The notes under the pieces are model-generated. The model worked only from the letters and a program-made list of their open reading frames with translations. It had not been told where the DNA came from and searched no databases. DNA of 64,000 nt, taken from JADMIH01 sp036399775. GTDB taxonomy: Bacteria; Chloroflexota; Chloroflexia; QHBQ01; JADMIH01. The stretch spans positions 1 to 64,000 of the forward strand of contig DASWMJ010000046.1 of assembly GCA_036399775.1 (NCBI GenBank). Direction: 5' to 3'. The stretch's first letter is position 1. Every line of letters begins with the position of its first letter. The translations under genes were made by a program, and so were the position numbers. Shown piece by piece: positions 35,993 through 44,694 of this stretch.

Positions 35993-37047
35993 AAACGATA
36001 CTTCTCCATCAAGCTATGTATATAGTTCCGATAGGTGCGTGCCAGGGGGGCGGACTTTATCATCAGCAGGTTCTCGGCGTTGCGCTGCGCGTGGCGGGAG
36101 AAATTGTACGAGCCTGTTATCACCACGTCGTCCAGCACCATTATCTTGTTGTGCATAAAATCGTGCACGCTGTCAGGTGTATAGGGTATACTGTTCTTCC
36201 CCACGAGGTTGCCGTATTCTACGATCTTCTCAAAGGCCCCAGGCTTCCAGTGGTTGGCCGGAACAAGCCCCCACTGGTACTTTACCCCCTCCATCTGCGT
36301 CCCATCGTAGATACCTTCCATCGGCACTCGCTTCTCTATGCGGTCGAGTAGAGCGTTCAATATAGCGGTTGACGTGACCACGACTGAGGCTATCGTTATC
36401 TGCTCGCTCGTATGGAGGACTTGGGCGGCGATGCTCTGGTCTATAAGCTCGCCTTCAAGCGGCGAAAAGAATACCCTCGCCAGGGCAGGCTCGCCCCCAT
36501 ACTCTAATAACACCTCTCCACTGTCCATTATTCCCGTGCTCGAGATGTTGCCGTCCACCCATAGCTCATCGAAGTCCTGCTTGTAGTAGCGGGCCAGCGC
36601 CCACGAATCTATAATGATTATGTTGTTCTCCTGGAGAGACCAGCTATCGTCGGTGAAGTTGGCCGAGCCGGTCCATACGCGGGCATCGGGCGTGTCGGCG
36701 TCTATTATGATGTACTTATTGTGCATGAGGGCGCGGTCCCCCACTATCAGCTTGGAGGGAAAGCCCAGGGAGGTCACGAAGACCGGGGTGGGCAGGCGGT
36801 AGTCAGGCTCCGCGAGCACCTCCTTCTTCGCACCTGCGTCGTAGGCGATGCGTATCTGCACGCCCGCCGCCTCACGCTCACGTAGAGCCTCTATAACTAC
36901 GTCAACAACGTCAGACAAGAGGCTGAAAGAGTAGACACACATGTCAATAGTCTTAGTGGCCGTGCTGAGGAACTTACATAAATGGTCGGCCACTTCTTCA
37001 GGGGTCTGGCACCGCTCGCACAGGAAGATAGTCTTTATGTCGTCCAC
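35962..37047 (-). CDS. Phospholipase D-family protein with two HKD motifs
   Basis: The 361-residue protein has two PLD motifs: His109-x-Lys111 with Asp116 and TGSANF (about 127-131), and His299-x-Lys301 with Asp306 and TGSYNF (about 311-316). Family members hydrolyse phosphodiester bonds in lipids or DNA. With no signal peptide, a cytoplasmic nuclease-like role is as likely as a lipase. The C-terminal RGQGLGVRG is encoded by the heptamer array. Its start overlaps the end of the upstream membrane-protein gene by 13 nt. Confidence 0.9.
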   Translation of the reverse strand: MDDIKTIFLCERCQTPEEVADHLCKFLSTATKTIDMCVYSFSLLSDVVDVVIEALREREAAGVQIRIAYDAGAKKEVLAEPDYRLPTPVFVTSLGFPSKLIVGDRALMHNKYIIIDADTPDARVWTGSANFTDDSWSLQENNIIIIDSWALARYYKQDFDELWVDGNISSTGIMDSGEVLLEYGGEPALARVFFSPLEGELIDQSIAAQVLHTSEQITIASVVVTSTAILNALLDRIEKRVPMEGIYDGTQMEGVKYQWGLVPANHWKPGAFEKIVEYGNLVGKNSIPYTPDSVHDFMHNKIMVLDDVVITGSYNFSRHAQRNAENLLMIKSAPLARTYRNYIHSLMEKYRFRGQGLGVRG

Positions 37048-37382
37048 TGGTTGTCGCTTTCAGAAGTCTCATTCTGCTTAGGAGTTTCGCCCGCCACGTC
37101 CAATTTGTGCCTGTACCTGTCCACGACGAATAGCTGCAACCCCAGCAGCCCTGCCAGGGCCAGCTCGAACACGAACATGATGGTGATGTCCTGCGCGTCC
37201 AGCCTACCGAACTCGGTGAATGCGCGGTAGGCGATTATCACGCCGACCGCCATAACCGCAAAGGGTACATAGGGCCGCCGCACATGGCCCTGGTCTGCGG
37301 GTGCTGGCCTGAAGAGCAAATAGCCTCCACCTGCCGCCACCACCAGGCCCGCCGCTATCAGCAATATCTGTAGAGGCTCCAA
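37035..37382 (-). CDS. Small three-TM membrane protein upstream of the PLD gene
   Basis: I prefer the TTG start at 37382 (115 residues) because AGGGAG lies five bases upstream. Three hydrophobic segments (about 5-25, 40-60 and 69-90) precede a polar tail. No family recognised. It overlaps the PLD gene by 13 nt, so the two are probably made together. Confidence 0.72.
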   Translation of the reverse strand: MEPLQILLIAAGLVVAAGGGYLLFRPAPADQGHVRRPYVPFAVMAVGVIIAYRAFTEFGRLDAQDITIMFVFELALAGLLGLQLFVVDRYRHKLDVAGETPKQNETSESDNQWTT

Positions 37383-37409
37383 GTTATCTCCCTTTTGCAT
37401 TGAGCAATT

Positions 37410-37448
37410 AATATAAGATTGGACCCTGGTGGAGTCCAATCTTATATT
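37410..37448. terminator. Perfect 15-bp hairpin between ctpA-like and downstream genes
   Basis: AATATAAGATTGGAC pairs perfectly with GTCCAATCTTATATT around a 9-nt loop, ten nucleotides after the ctpA-like stop codon on the minus strand. It lacks a U-tract, so it may be an attenuator or RNA-stability element. Confidence 0.5.
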
Positions 37449-37458
37449 GCAGAATTAG

Positions 37459-38877
37459 CTACTTCGAGGTCCCGTTCTTGAGAAGTTCCAGGGCCTTGTC
37501 CAACTGCGGGTCCTTCTCCTCCTGGTAATCCTTCTCGGTGCGGACCACCACCTCGTCGGGGGTGAGGCCGCGATCGGTCAGGCTGGGCACGAGTGGACGG
37601 GCCTCGGCGGTAGCGGTAGCGCCTGCCGGGGGCACCGTTATGCTGGGTACGGGAGTGAAGGTGGGGAATACGGGCGTGGTGTTGGGGCCTGCTGTGGGTG
37701 CCTGCTTGGGGTTGATGTCGCGCTTGTTGGGGGTGAGCCAGTGGGCGAAGGTGATGCGCGCGCTTGAGCCGTCAGACCATTCGTGTACGTGCTGCTCGGA
37801 GCCTTTGCCGAACGTCTGCTCGCCTACCAGCTTGGCCCGTTCGTAGTCCTGTAGCGCGCCCGACACCAGTTCGGAGGCCGAGGCCGTGCCGCCGTTGACC
37901 AGCACTACCAGTGGCAGGTCGTAAACTTTTGGCCCGCCGCCGATCACCTTCTGCTCAACGTCCTCCGAGCCGTCGGCCTTGTGCGACTCCCAGAAAGCAA
38001 CCTGGCCCTCCGGCACGAAGCGGCCAAGCATCTGCTGGGCAGCCGTCACCCAGCCGCCGCCGTTGTTACGCAGGTCGAGCACTATGCCTGTGGCCTTCTT
38101 GTCGAGCGCGTCCTTCAACGCCGCGTCTAGCTCGGCGGTGGTCTTGTCATTGAAGATCGTCACTTCGATGTGGGCGATGTTGCCCTCAAGCATCTTGGAG
38201 GTAACGGCGGGTACTTCGATGCGGGCGCGGATAAGCTCCACGTCAAAAGGCGCGGCGTTGCCCCGCTTCATGGTGAGGCGCACTTTCGTGCCAGCCGCGC
38301 CCCGTATCAGGCCTGAAATCTGGTCGGTGGTCAACTGGGTAATATCCCGGCCATCTACCGCCAGGATCAAGTCTTTGGCGCGGATGCCTGCGCGGTCGGC
38401 GGGAGTGTTGGGGATGGGGGCTACTACGGTGGGGATGTCGTTGCGCTTCTCGAACCACATGCCCACGCCCTCGAAGTTGCCTTGCATGGTGCTGCGGACG
38501 CTTTCTGCTTCCTTTGGTGTCAGGAAGGAGGAGTAGTCGTCGCCCAGGGACGACATCAGCCCTTTGGCCGCGCCGTAGATCATCTCCTGGCGATCTACCG
38601 GCTGGTAGTAGAACTCGCTGTTCACCGCCTGGAAGGTGTCCCAGAAAGGCTTGAATTCCTCGTTTATATCCTTCGGCACGTCCGGCTGCTCCAGGGCAGA
38701 CTGGCCCGCTGGCCCTGCGCCGTTCGTCCCCTCCGGAACGGCCAGCTTCTGAGGTGAGTTAGCACGTGCCTGGCCCGTCACGTACATAGTGGCAGCGCCC
38801 ATGCCGAAAGCCGCCAGGGCTACAAAGACCACCAGCACGATGTTTATGAGTGGCCTGTTTACTTTACCTGAGTCCAT
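37459..38877 (-). CDS. S41 carboxy-terminal processing protease (CtpA-like)
   Basis: The 472-residue protein has an N-terminal membrane anchor (about 10-33), a PDZ domain (about 125-205) and an S41 protease domain. The catalytic Ser lies in GGTASASEL (329-337) and the Lys in TFGKGSEQ (Lys358). An unusual Pro/Thr-rich insertion (about 390-435) interrupts the C-terminal end, just before the conserved GLTPDEVV. Such proteases trim exported proteins at their C-termini. The insertion resembles linkers of the surface proteins at 0-7 kb. Confidence 0.93.
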   Translation of the reverse strand: MDSGKVNRPLINIVLVVFVALAAFGMGAATMYVTGQARANSPQKLAVPEGTNGAGPAGQSALEQPDVPKDINEEFKPFWDTFQAVNSEFYYQPVDRQEMIYGAAKGLMSSLGDDYSSFLTPKEAESVRSTMQGNFEGVGMWFEKRNDIPTVVAPIPNTPADRAGIRAKDLILAVDGRDITQLTTDQISGLIRGAAGTKVRLTMKRGNAAPFDVELIRARIEVPAVTSKMLEGNIAHIEVTIFNDKTTAELDAALKDALDKKATGIVLDLRNNGGGWVTAAQQMLGRFVPEGQVAFWESHKADGSEDVEQKVIGGGPKVYDLPLVVLVNGGTASASELVSGALQDYERAKLVGEQTFGKGSEQHVHEWSDGSSARITFAHWLTPNKRDINPKQAPTAGPNTTPVFPTFTPVPSITVPPAGATATAEARPLVPSLTDRGLTPDEVVVRTEKDYQEEKDPQLDKALELLKNGTSK

Positions 38878-39103
38878 GAATATCTCCTAAGATGCGCGAT
38901 GAGGGACTGGGACTGAATCGCCTGATTTGCGGGCTTATACTCTCTATAACATAAATATCACGCCGGGCGTTCCACGCGATGGCGTGACCCCCAATTATAC
39001 GCAAGAGCGGTGCCGGAAGGCAAACGATTGTTAGGGGCGAGTAGGGCTATGTCAAAGTCGCGCATCTTGCTTTTACAGTCCAAACGAAGAGAAGTTTTCC
39101 TTT

Positions 39104-39154
39104 GTCTATGTGAGGAAAATGGGTGGCGAAGCCACCCATTTTCCTCACATAGAC
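39104..39154. repeat. Perfect 24-bp palindrome with 3-nt loop
   Basis: GTCTATGTGAGGAAAATGG-GTGGC pairs exactly with its complement around GAA. The core GGAAAATGGGTGGC recurs, with changes, in the palindrome at 53410-53456. Confidence 0.9.
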
Positions 39155-39231
39155 AACCTCTTTTTCTCATGTAAGGCGTGTTGGCGACTCTGACACAGCC
39201 ACAGGGGGCGAGGGGTGGAGCACTTACAGGT

Positions 39232-39260
39232 TTTACACAATCCAACGGGCGTGTGATAAG
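39232..39260 (+). promoter_or_regulatory. Promoter-like pair upstream of a terminator
   Basis: TTTACA (39232-39237), a 17-nt spacer and GATAAG preceded by TGT (an extended -10). A transcript from about 39267 to the terminator at 39354 would be about 90 nt and non-coding. Confidence 0.3.
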
Positions 39261-39320
39261 ATTTAATAGAGAGATAGAGTAAGGGCCGCACGTACCTGCT
39301 ACTGTGCGTCTCCTATTCGC

Positions 39321-39354
39321 AAAAAGAGAGACTCGCTTAGAAGTCTCTCTTTTT
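39321..39354. terminator. Bidirectional rho-independent terminator
   Basis: AAAAAGAGAGACT pairs perfectly with AGTCTCTCTTTTT around an 8-nt loop, with a T-run on both strands. Confidence 0.8.
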
Positions 39355-39452
39355 GTTGGCCAAGCCGGGGAGAATAGCGTAAGGCATAGGGGCTACCGTG
39401 CTATGGACCTGAACCGGGGAGGGGAGATGGGGAGACTTGCGCCGGAGAAAAG

Positions 39453-39683
39453 CTATGCTTCTGCATCCATCTCGATGTAGAGTATGCTCTGCCAGGGGAT
39501 GACGAAATCATAAGTCTTCGAGCGTGTGCCGGTATCCTCAGAGTGCGCGATTGCCCGGACGTACTGCTCCTCAAAGGTGAGGTCTCCCTGTATCCACGAT
39601 ATGCGCTCTTCGTAGCCGGGACCCGATCCCGCTTCGTTGCGGGGGCGGCGCGCTGCCTTGTAATACACTTTACCTGCTGGCAT
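39453..39683 (-). CDS. Small hypothetical protein, 76 aa
   Basis: I choose the ATG at 39683 because GGAGG lies five bases upstream; the ATG four codons earlier overlaps that site. The product is soluble, with YYKAARRPRNEAG early and FVIPWQSILYIEMD at the end, a pattern suggesting a small beta-barrel. No family recognised. Confidence 0.6.
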   Translation of the reverse strand: MPAGKVYYKAARRPRNEAGSGPGYEERISWIQGDLTFEEQYVRAIAHSEDTGTRSKTYDFVIPWQSILYIEMDAEA

Positions 39684-39767
39684 ATGGGCCTCCATGTAGT
39701 CTAATCGTAATCTGTATTGGTAGCCCGCACAGTTCTCCGGTGTGCGTGTATCCGGCCTCGTCGCGCC

Positions 39768-40349
39768 CTAGAGACCGAGATTACCTGAGATACCTTGCAA
39801 GGCGCGTACCACGAAGTCAACGTGCTCCTCCAGTGGCCTGCCAAGCTCCTCCGCGCCCATCACGATATCCTCACGGTTCACGGCACGGGCGAACCCTTTG
39901 TCCTTCATCTTCTTGAGCACCGAGCGAGCGTCCACCTCGGCCAGCGATTTGCCCGGCTTGACCAGGGCGGTAGCTACCACCAACCCGCATAGTTCGTCGC
40001 AAGCAAAAAGCGCCTTCTCATGCGTTTGCACTCGTGGCACACCAGAATACGTCGCATGGGACATAATGGATTGCACGAAGCCCTGCGGCCAGCCCATTTC
40101 GAGGAGCATTTGGCACCCAACAGAGGGGTGCTCGTCCGCCGTCGGGTGTATCTCCCAGTCCCAATCGTGGATCAGGCCGAGCGTGCCCCAGTACTCTTCA
40201 TCTTCGCCGTAATGCTGCGCGTAGGCCCGCATCGCGCCCTCTACCGAAAGCATGTGCTTGCGCAGGCCGTCGTTCTGCACGTTCTCCACCACCAACCGCC
40301 ACGCGTCGTCGCGGGTCTTTCCTCCCAAATCGAGTGCCTTGCTATCCAA
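39768..40349 (-). CDS. HD-domain hydrolase
   Basis: The 193-residue protein has the HD metal-binding pattern: His32 in LRKHMLSVE, the His-Asp pair in GLIHDWDWEIHP (about 58-69) and a later SHATY. HD-domain proteins of this length are usually predicted metal-dependent phosphohydrolases; the substrate is unknown. The start is a TTG with GAGGG seven bases before it. Confidence 0.88.
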   Translation of the reverse strand: MDSKALDLGGKTRDDAWRLVVENVQNDGLRKHMLSVEGAMRAYAQHYGEDEEYWGTLGLIHDWDWEIHPTADEHPSVGCQMLLEMGWPQGFVQSIMSHATYSGVPRVQTHEKALFACDELCGLVVATALVKPGKSLAEVDARSVLKKMKDKGFARAVNREDIVMGAEELGRPLEEHVDFVVRALQGISGNLGL

Positions 40350-40402
40350 GTCCGGTCCCTCCCAACTCTTTGTTTAGTACGACATGGGTAACTGCTATTT
40401 AC

Positions 40403-40705
40403 CTACTTACCCGACTTGCCTGCCTTTCTTCCAATCATCAAGCGGCTGCATCTTGCCACCAATTCCCGGCTCGTGACCGGCACCGCGCCCAGGTGTATCG
40501 CCGCCTCGCGCACGGGTGGGGGCAGGTCGTAGTGCGGGTGGTTAGGGTGGTCCTGGAACCATCCCCGCTGCAACCCCAGCATCTGCGCCATAGCGTGCAG
40601 CTCCTCCATCCCGGCCTCGGTCAGGTCGTCGCTAGCCATGTGGCACCAGAACCTGTTGCGCGCAGGCCCCCGGTTATATTCGCGTATCTCGTCCACCAGG
40701 ATCAT
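40403..40705 (-). CDS. DUF4031 domain protein, 100 aa
   Basis: I start at the ATG at 40705 (MILVDEIREYNRG). The frame is open further upstream, but that part enters the MITE at 40840-40953 and encodes MITE peptide (ARFFAALRMT). The protein has FWCHMASDDLTEAGMEELH, HYDLPP and IHLGAVPVTSREL, the DUF4031 signature. Function is unknown. It lies 53 nt upstream of nothing recognisable on the same strand and behind the HD gene's start. Confidence 0.82.
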   Translation of the reverse strand: MILVDEIREYNRGPARNRFWCHMASDDLTEAGMEELHAMAQMLGLQRGWFQDHPNHPHYDLPPPVREAAIHLGAVPVTSRELVARCSRLMIGRKAGKSGK

Positions 40706-40839
40706 ATTGCTATCTGCCTCTTGTATAGGTGTTATGAATCTACACGGAAAGCGCAGAGATGTCCACCACTGCCCTGCACTTTTCCGTATGACAATTGCCA
40801 ACTGAGGCATAGTGTTGAGGGTAACGGCCTCTCTACCCT

Positions 40840-40953
40840 CTGTCATTCTGAGCGCAGCGAAGAATCTCGCTCCTCGCATAGATGCTTATTCTGAGTTCTT
40901 AAGACAAGATAATACGCGAGGGACGAGATTCTTCACTTCGTTCAGAATGACAG
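40840..40953. repeat. MITE-like element, GTCATTCTGAACG family (copy 3)
   Basis: The 114-bp element has 30-bp terminal inverted repeats with three mismatches. One end matches copy 1 (GAACGAAGTG) and the other copy 2 (GAGCGCAGCG), so it looks like a hybrid. Confidence 0.85.
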
Positions 40954-41005
40954 GGATACAGATGTGGCTTTCCTGTTCATCCCGACTTTGCAAGCAGTAC
41001 TGTGC

Positions 41006-41035
41006 TTTACTGCTCCTGATACGTTATTCTATAAT
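41006..41035 (+). promoter_or_regulatory. Candidate promoter of the MptA/B-like gene
   Basis: TTTACT, an 18-nt spacer and TATAAT (41030-41035), about 140 nt before the start codon. Confidence 0.4.
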
Positions 41036-41173
41036 TGACCATATTGATACACCCACAAGGACTTCCGAACCCTGGCGGCAACCGATTAAACCTGAGCAAT
41101 AGCTATCGCGCAGCCCAGGTCCATCTCCCCACCTATATTGCTACCGCCTCAACATCGAACAGGGGAGCACACT

Positions 41174-42991
41174 TTGGCAGGCGAGAATGCCCGCGACAAC
41201 ACGATACTGCGCCAACTGGCGATCTGCGGGACCCTCCTCACCATAGGCTACGTGGGACTGTTCTGCCTGCTGCAATCACCCGCGCTCTGGTACGACCTGC
41301 GCCCCGACCCCGTGCGGAGCCTCTTTCCCGATCTATTCAGGCCCATCAACGAGTTATTCCCCAACAGGTGGGTCAACCTGGACCGCACACACCTGTTCGC
41401 GCTTATAATGGTGCCGTTGTATGTGGCGGTACTCGCGCTGGCGACCGGCCCTCTGCTGTACCTGCTGAGACGCCTGCCGCGCCCCGGCGTGTTGAGGGAG
41501 GCGCACAGGAAGGCCGCTCTCCGCACGATCTTTGGCTTCACATTGGCGATAATGCTCGCCCTGCTCTTCGTGCGCGGCCTGCTAAGCTCAGACATCTACA
41601 ACTACTCATGGTATGCCCGCATCTGGACGGAATATAGCGCGTCACCCTTGACGCACACGCCGAGCGAATTCCCACCCGACCCCGAAGGCTCGATACACTG
41701 GATCGGCTGGCCGGAGGAGACATCGGTGTACGGCCCCGCCTGGCTCATGGTGTCGTCGGCGGCTTACAAGGCGTCCCAATTGATAGGGGGCATCTTCTCC
41801 GCACAATTGCTGTCGCTGAGGCTGCTGGCGGACGCCGCGCACCTGCTCAATGCCTGGCTGGTATGGAGCATCGCGGGTCTCCTGCTTGCTCGCCGCAAAC
41901 CCAGACCCCCGGACCCGACCCCGCGCACGCGATGGCGACCCAGGCCCTTGCGGCTACGCACTTTCCGCCCGCATTCATGGCGGCTGCGAATTGCCAGGAC
42001 GGCGGGAGAAGGGGAGAGTAATAGAATCGGCCTACAGTTCGCGGCGCTGCTGTTCTATATCTGGAATCCCTTGATGCTGGTAGAGTTCGCCGCCAGCGGG
42101 CACAACGATGTGGTGATGCTCACTTTTGTGCTGCTGGCCGTCTGGCTTCACCTCAAAGGGTGGTGGCGGTTCGCCGCGCTGGCCCTGGGAGTGGCTGCGC
42201 TGGTGAAACTGCCTGCGATTATATTCGTGCCGGGCTACCTGTGGCTACTGCTGTGGGAAGGGGGTATGCAGGGGCGGGGGAAGTCTGCCATGCATGGATT
42301 GGCGGCGGGAGCATGGCGTGTGGCTCAGGCGCTGGCTCTCATACTCGCGGCATGGGTGGCCCTCTACCTGCCCTTCTGGGAGGGGCCGCGCACGCTACAG
42401 GCGCTCATCTCTGGCCCCGCCAACCGCCTCTACCTGCACACACTGGCCGCCGACATATGGATGAACGCGCCCCAACTGCTGGCGAACGTCCTCGGCGTTA
42501 CCGATGGCCGCGAGGAGTTCATGGAGTCGGTCCGGGGGTTCCTGGACGCGAACCTGAGAGTGCCGTTCCTGGTGTTGTTTGGGGTGGTAGCGGTCGCGGT
42601 GACGTGGCGGGCGCGCACTTTCAGCCGCATGCTGACCGCCTGGGGCTGGGTAGCCATCGCGGCTATAATGACGCAGGGGTGGGTGTGGCCCTGGTACGTG
42701 TCGTGGGCCATAGTGCCCGCCGCCCTGGCACCCTCACGGCGGCTGCGCAACGCCACGCTGGTATTCACCGTTTCTGCCTTGTTGCTCTACATCGAGGAGC
42801 AGATACTCGGCGCTCACTTCAGGCTCTTCCTCGATTGGAGTGGCCTGCTGGTAATGGCCCCGCCGCTAGTCTATATCCTTTGCTCATGGCTGCTTGAAGT
42901 CGGGCGAAACAAGCGGGCCGGCAGCCTGCCCACCGGCCCGACGAAGCAACGCCGGGCCAAAGCGTTAGGCCAGCCCGAACCTGTGCATTGA
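41174..42991 (+). CDS. MptA/B- or GT87-like polyprenol-dependent mannosyltransferase
   Basis: The TTG at 41174 is preceded by AGGGGAG at good spacing, giving 605 residues; the frame extends 12 codons further upstream without such a site. About 13 hydrophobic segments are visible. SSDIYNYSWYARIW (about 140-153), VYGPAWLMVSSAAY and WNPLMLVEFAASGHNDVVM are hallmarks of the MptA/MptB-type GT-C family that uses polyprenyl-phosphomannose. A cytoplasmic Arg/Pro-rich loop (about 243-280) is unusual. A role in glycolipid or glycan synthesis at the outer membrane face is inferred. Confidence 0.87.
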   Translation: MAGENARDNTILRQLAICGTLLTIGYVGLFCLLQSPALWYDLRPDPVRSLFPDLFRPINELFPNRWVNLDRTHLFALIMVPLYVAVLALATGPLLYLLRRLPRPGVLREAHRKAALRTIFGFTLAIMLALLFVRGLLSSDIYNYSWYARIWTEYSASPLTHTPSEFPPDPEGSIHWIGWPEETSVYGPAWLMVSSAAYKASQLIGGIFSAQLLSLRLLADAAHLLNAWLVWSIAGLLLARRKPRPPDPTPRTRWRPRPLRLRTFRPHSWRLRIARTAGEGESNRIGLQFAALLFYIWNPLMLVEFAASGHNDVVMLTFVLLAVWLHLKGWWRFAALALGVAALVKLPAIIFVPGYLWLLLWEGGMQGRGKSAMHGLAAGAWRVAQALALILAAWVALYLPFWEGPRTLQALISGPANRLYLHTLAADIWMNAPQLLANVLGVTDGREEFMESVRGFLDANLRVPFLVLFGVVAVAVTWRARTFSRMLTAWGWVAIAAIMTQGWVWPWYVSWAIVPAALAPSRRLRNATLVFTVSALLLYIEEQILGAHFRLFLDWSGLLVMAPPLVYILCSWLLEVGRNKRAGSLPTGPTKQRRAKALGQPEPVH

Positions 42992-43019
42992 TGTCCACCC
43001 TAAACGCAAGGAGAGAAGT

Positions 43020-43445
43020 ATGGAGCGCATGACCAGAGAGGAATGCATACAGTTTCTATTGGAGAAGCCACGCCCGGCGATAGCGGCTGTGGTGCGCGCA
43101 GATGGCCGCCCACACGCCACGCCTGTATGGATAGACATGGACGGCGACCAGATCATCTTCACGACCTGGCATGAGTCTCTAAAAGGCAAGGCTTTCCGCC
43201 GCGACCCGCGCGTCTCGCTGTGCGTACAAGACGACCAACCTCCCTTCTCCTTCGTCACGCTCGACGGCACCGTCACCATCTCGGAGGACCCTGCCGACCT
43301 GAGATACTGGGGCGGGCGACTGGGTGGCCGCTACATGGGCGAGGACCAGACCGAGGCTTATGCGGAGCGCAACGGCGTGCCCGGAGAGCTACTGGTTCGC
43401 GTTACCATCAGCAATATAATGGGGTACAAGGATATGGCGGCTTGA
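43020..43445 (+). CDS. PPOX-class F420/flavin-dependent oxidoreductase family protein
   Basis: The 141-residue protein matches the pyridoxamine 5'-phosphate oxidase-like split-barrel family, PPOX class often F420-dependent. It has RPAIAAVVRADGRPHATPVWI (positions about 18-38, contiguous), a KGKAFRRDPRVSLCV block and a C-terminal strand ending in GYKDMAA. AAGGAG lies six bases before the ATG. Cofactor identity cannot be determined. It follows the glycosyltransferase gene by 28 nt. Confidence 0.88.
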   Translation: MERMTREECIQFLLEKPRPAIAAVVRADGRPHATPVWIDMDGDQIIFTTWHESLKGKAFRRDPRVSLCVQDDQPPFSFVTLDGTVTISEDPADLRYWGGRLGGRYMGEDQTEAYAERNGVPGELLVRVTISNIMGYKDMAA

Positions 43446-43470
43446 CCTTTCTGAGGCTGTTCGTTACAAT
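43442..43470 (+). promoter_or_regulatory. Promoter of the metalloprotease gene
   Basis: TTGACC (43442-43447), a 17-nt spacer and TACAAT (43465-43470). The -35 box overlaps the stop codon of the upstream gene; the leader would be about 160 nt. Confidence 0.6.
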
Positions 43471-43638
43471 TGGGTTCTACACAGGTCAGCACTAAGCGAT
43501 CACGCGCCAACAGAAGTCGCTTTTGCCCCTATGCAGGCAGCGCATATGCATTGCCCGGCGGCAACTATTGCGTGGCGCTATGTATGTGCCTGGTGTAAAT
43601 GCGAGGAATAACCACACGACAGCAGAATGGAGGGAGTC

Positions 43639-44565
43639 ATGGAAATGAACCGGCAATCATCGTTCTTTCGGGATGTATTCAAGCGCGGCGCTTCTCTAGT
43701 GGCAGGGGCGGCTTTGCTCGCGGCCCTCGCGCTCTCAGGGTCAGGCACAACAAGCGCTACCGCAGCCGTGCAGGGTGCGGGGGCCGCGCCTTCTCCTACC
43801 ATAAAATGCGCCACTGTAGACGTCACCCAGTCGGAGATTTCGGCTGTGGAGCAAGAGGTCAGGGCGCGTAGTGGCTATAAGTCTGCGGGCGCTTCCAAGC
43901 TCGCCGGGAGCTATGTGATCAACGTCTACTTTCACGTGATCACCAGCGCGACGGGCGAGGGGCAGGTATCGGATGCGCGCATATCCCAGCAGATGCGCGC
44001 CCTCAACACCGGGTTCCAGGGCACGGGCATGTCGTTCGTGCTGGCCGGGGTTGACCGCACCGCCAACACTACGTGGTTCAACATGGGCTACAACTCGCAG
44101 GCTGAGAAGCGAGCCAAGGAGGCGCTGCGCCAGGGGAGCGGCGATGACCTCAATATCTACTCGACGAGTGGTGGCGGCTACCTGGGCTGGGCGACGTGGC
44201 CCCACAAGTACCAGAGCCAGCCATCATTGGACGGCATAGTGGTGGCTTACGACTCGCTGCCGGGTGGCGCGGCTGTCAATTACAACGAGGGCGACACCGC
44301 CACGCACGAGGCGGGGCACTGGGTAGGGCTGTATCACACCTTCCAGAACGGCTGCTCGGCCAACGGCGACTACGTTGACGACACCCCGGCGGAGAGGACC
44401 CCGGCGCGCGGCTGCCCGGTGGGCCAGGATACCTGCTCCGCGCCGGGCCTCGATCCCATCCACAATTTCATGGACTACTCTTACGACGCTTGCATCTATG
44501 AGTTCACGCCCGGCCAGGCCGAGAGGATGAGCTACTTCTTCGCGACGTACCGCCAGGGTCGATAG
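43639..44565 (+). CDS. Secreted M43-family (pappalysin-like) zinc metalloprotease
   Basis: I start at the ATG at 43639 (308 residues), five bases after GGAGG. A signal peptide (about 1-43) is followed by a short propeptide-like region and the catalytic domain. The zinc motif HEAGHWVGLYH is at 223-233 and the Met-turn at NFMDYSYDAC (Met278). Cysteine pairs in the last third (GCSANGD, GCPVGQDTC, DAC) fit M43 disulfides. It should act outside the cell. It has its own promoter and terminator. Confidence 0.93.
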   Translation: MEMNRQSSFFRDVFKRGASLVAGAALLAALALSGSGTTSATAAVQGAGAAPSPTIKCATVDVTQSEISAVEQEVRARSGYKSAGASKLAGSYVINVYFHVITSATGEGQVSDARISQQMRALNTGFQGTGMSFVLAGVDRTANTTWFNMGYNSQAEKRAKEALRQGSGDDLNIYSTSGGGYLGWATWPHKYQSQPSLDGIVVAYDSLPGGAAVNYNEGDTATHEAGHWVGLYHTFQNGCSANGDYVDDTPAERTPARGCPVGQDTCSAPGLDPIHNFMDYSYDACIYEFTPGQAERMSYFFATYRQGR

Positions 44566-44593
44566 AGAGCATAACCCGCCCACGACACGATTA

Positions 44594-44630
44594 GAGGAGA
44601 GGGTCCGCCGCCTGGGTGGTCCTCTCCTTT
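44594..44630 (+). terminator. Terminator of the metalloprotease gene
   Basis: AGGAGAGG pairs with CCTCTCCT around an 18-nt loop and is followed by TTTATT, about 30 nt after the stop codon. Confidence 0.7.
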
Positions 44631-44694
44631 ATTCATGCGCCATCCACCTCAGGTGCATACGTCCTGATTCCGAGAGCTACTCAAGAGAGACACC

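Larger units (their letters stand above)
38878..39452. other. Intergenic region with long palindrome and possible small RNA
   Basis: The 575-nt gap carries a 24-bp palindrome (39104-39154), a promoter-like pair (39232-39260) and a strong terminator (39321-39354). I see no protein-coding frame. Confidence 0.6.
40706..41173. other. Divergent intergenic region with MITE copy 3
   Basis: The 468-nt gap contains the MITE-like element at 40840-40953 and a candidate promoter (41006-41035) for the glycosyltransferase gene. No gene recognised. Confidence 0.55.

Noticed and set aside
40706..40879. Upstream extension of the DUF4031 protein
   Set aside because: It runs into the MITE and would start with MITE-encoded peptide; the conserved domain begins at the ATG at 40705.
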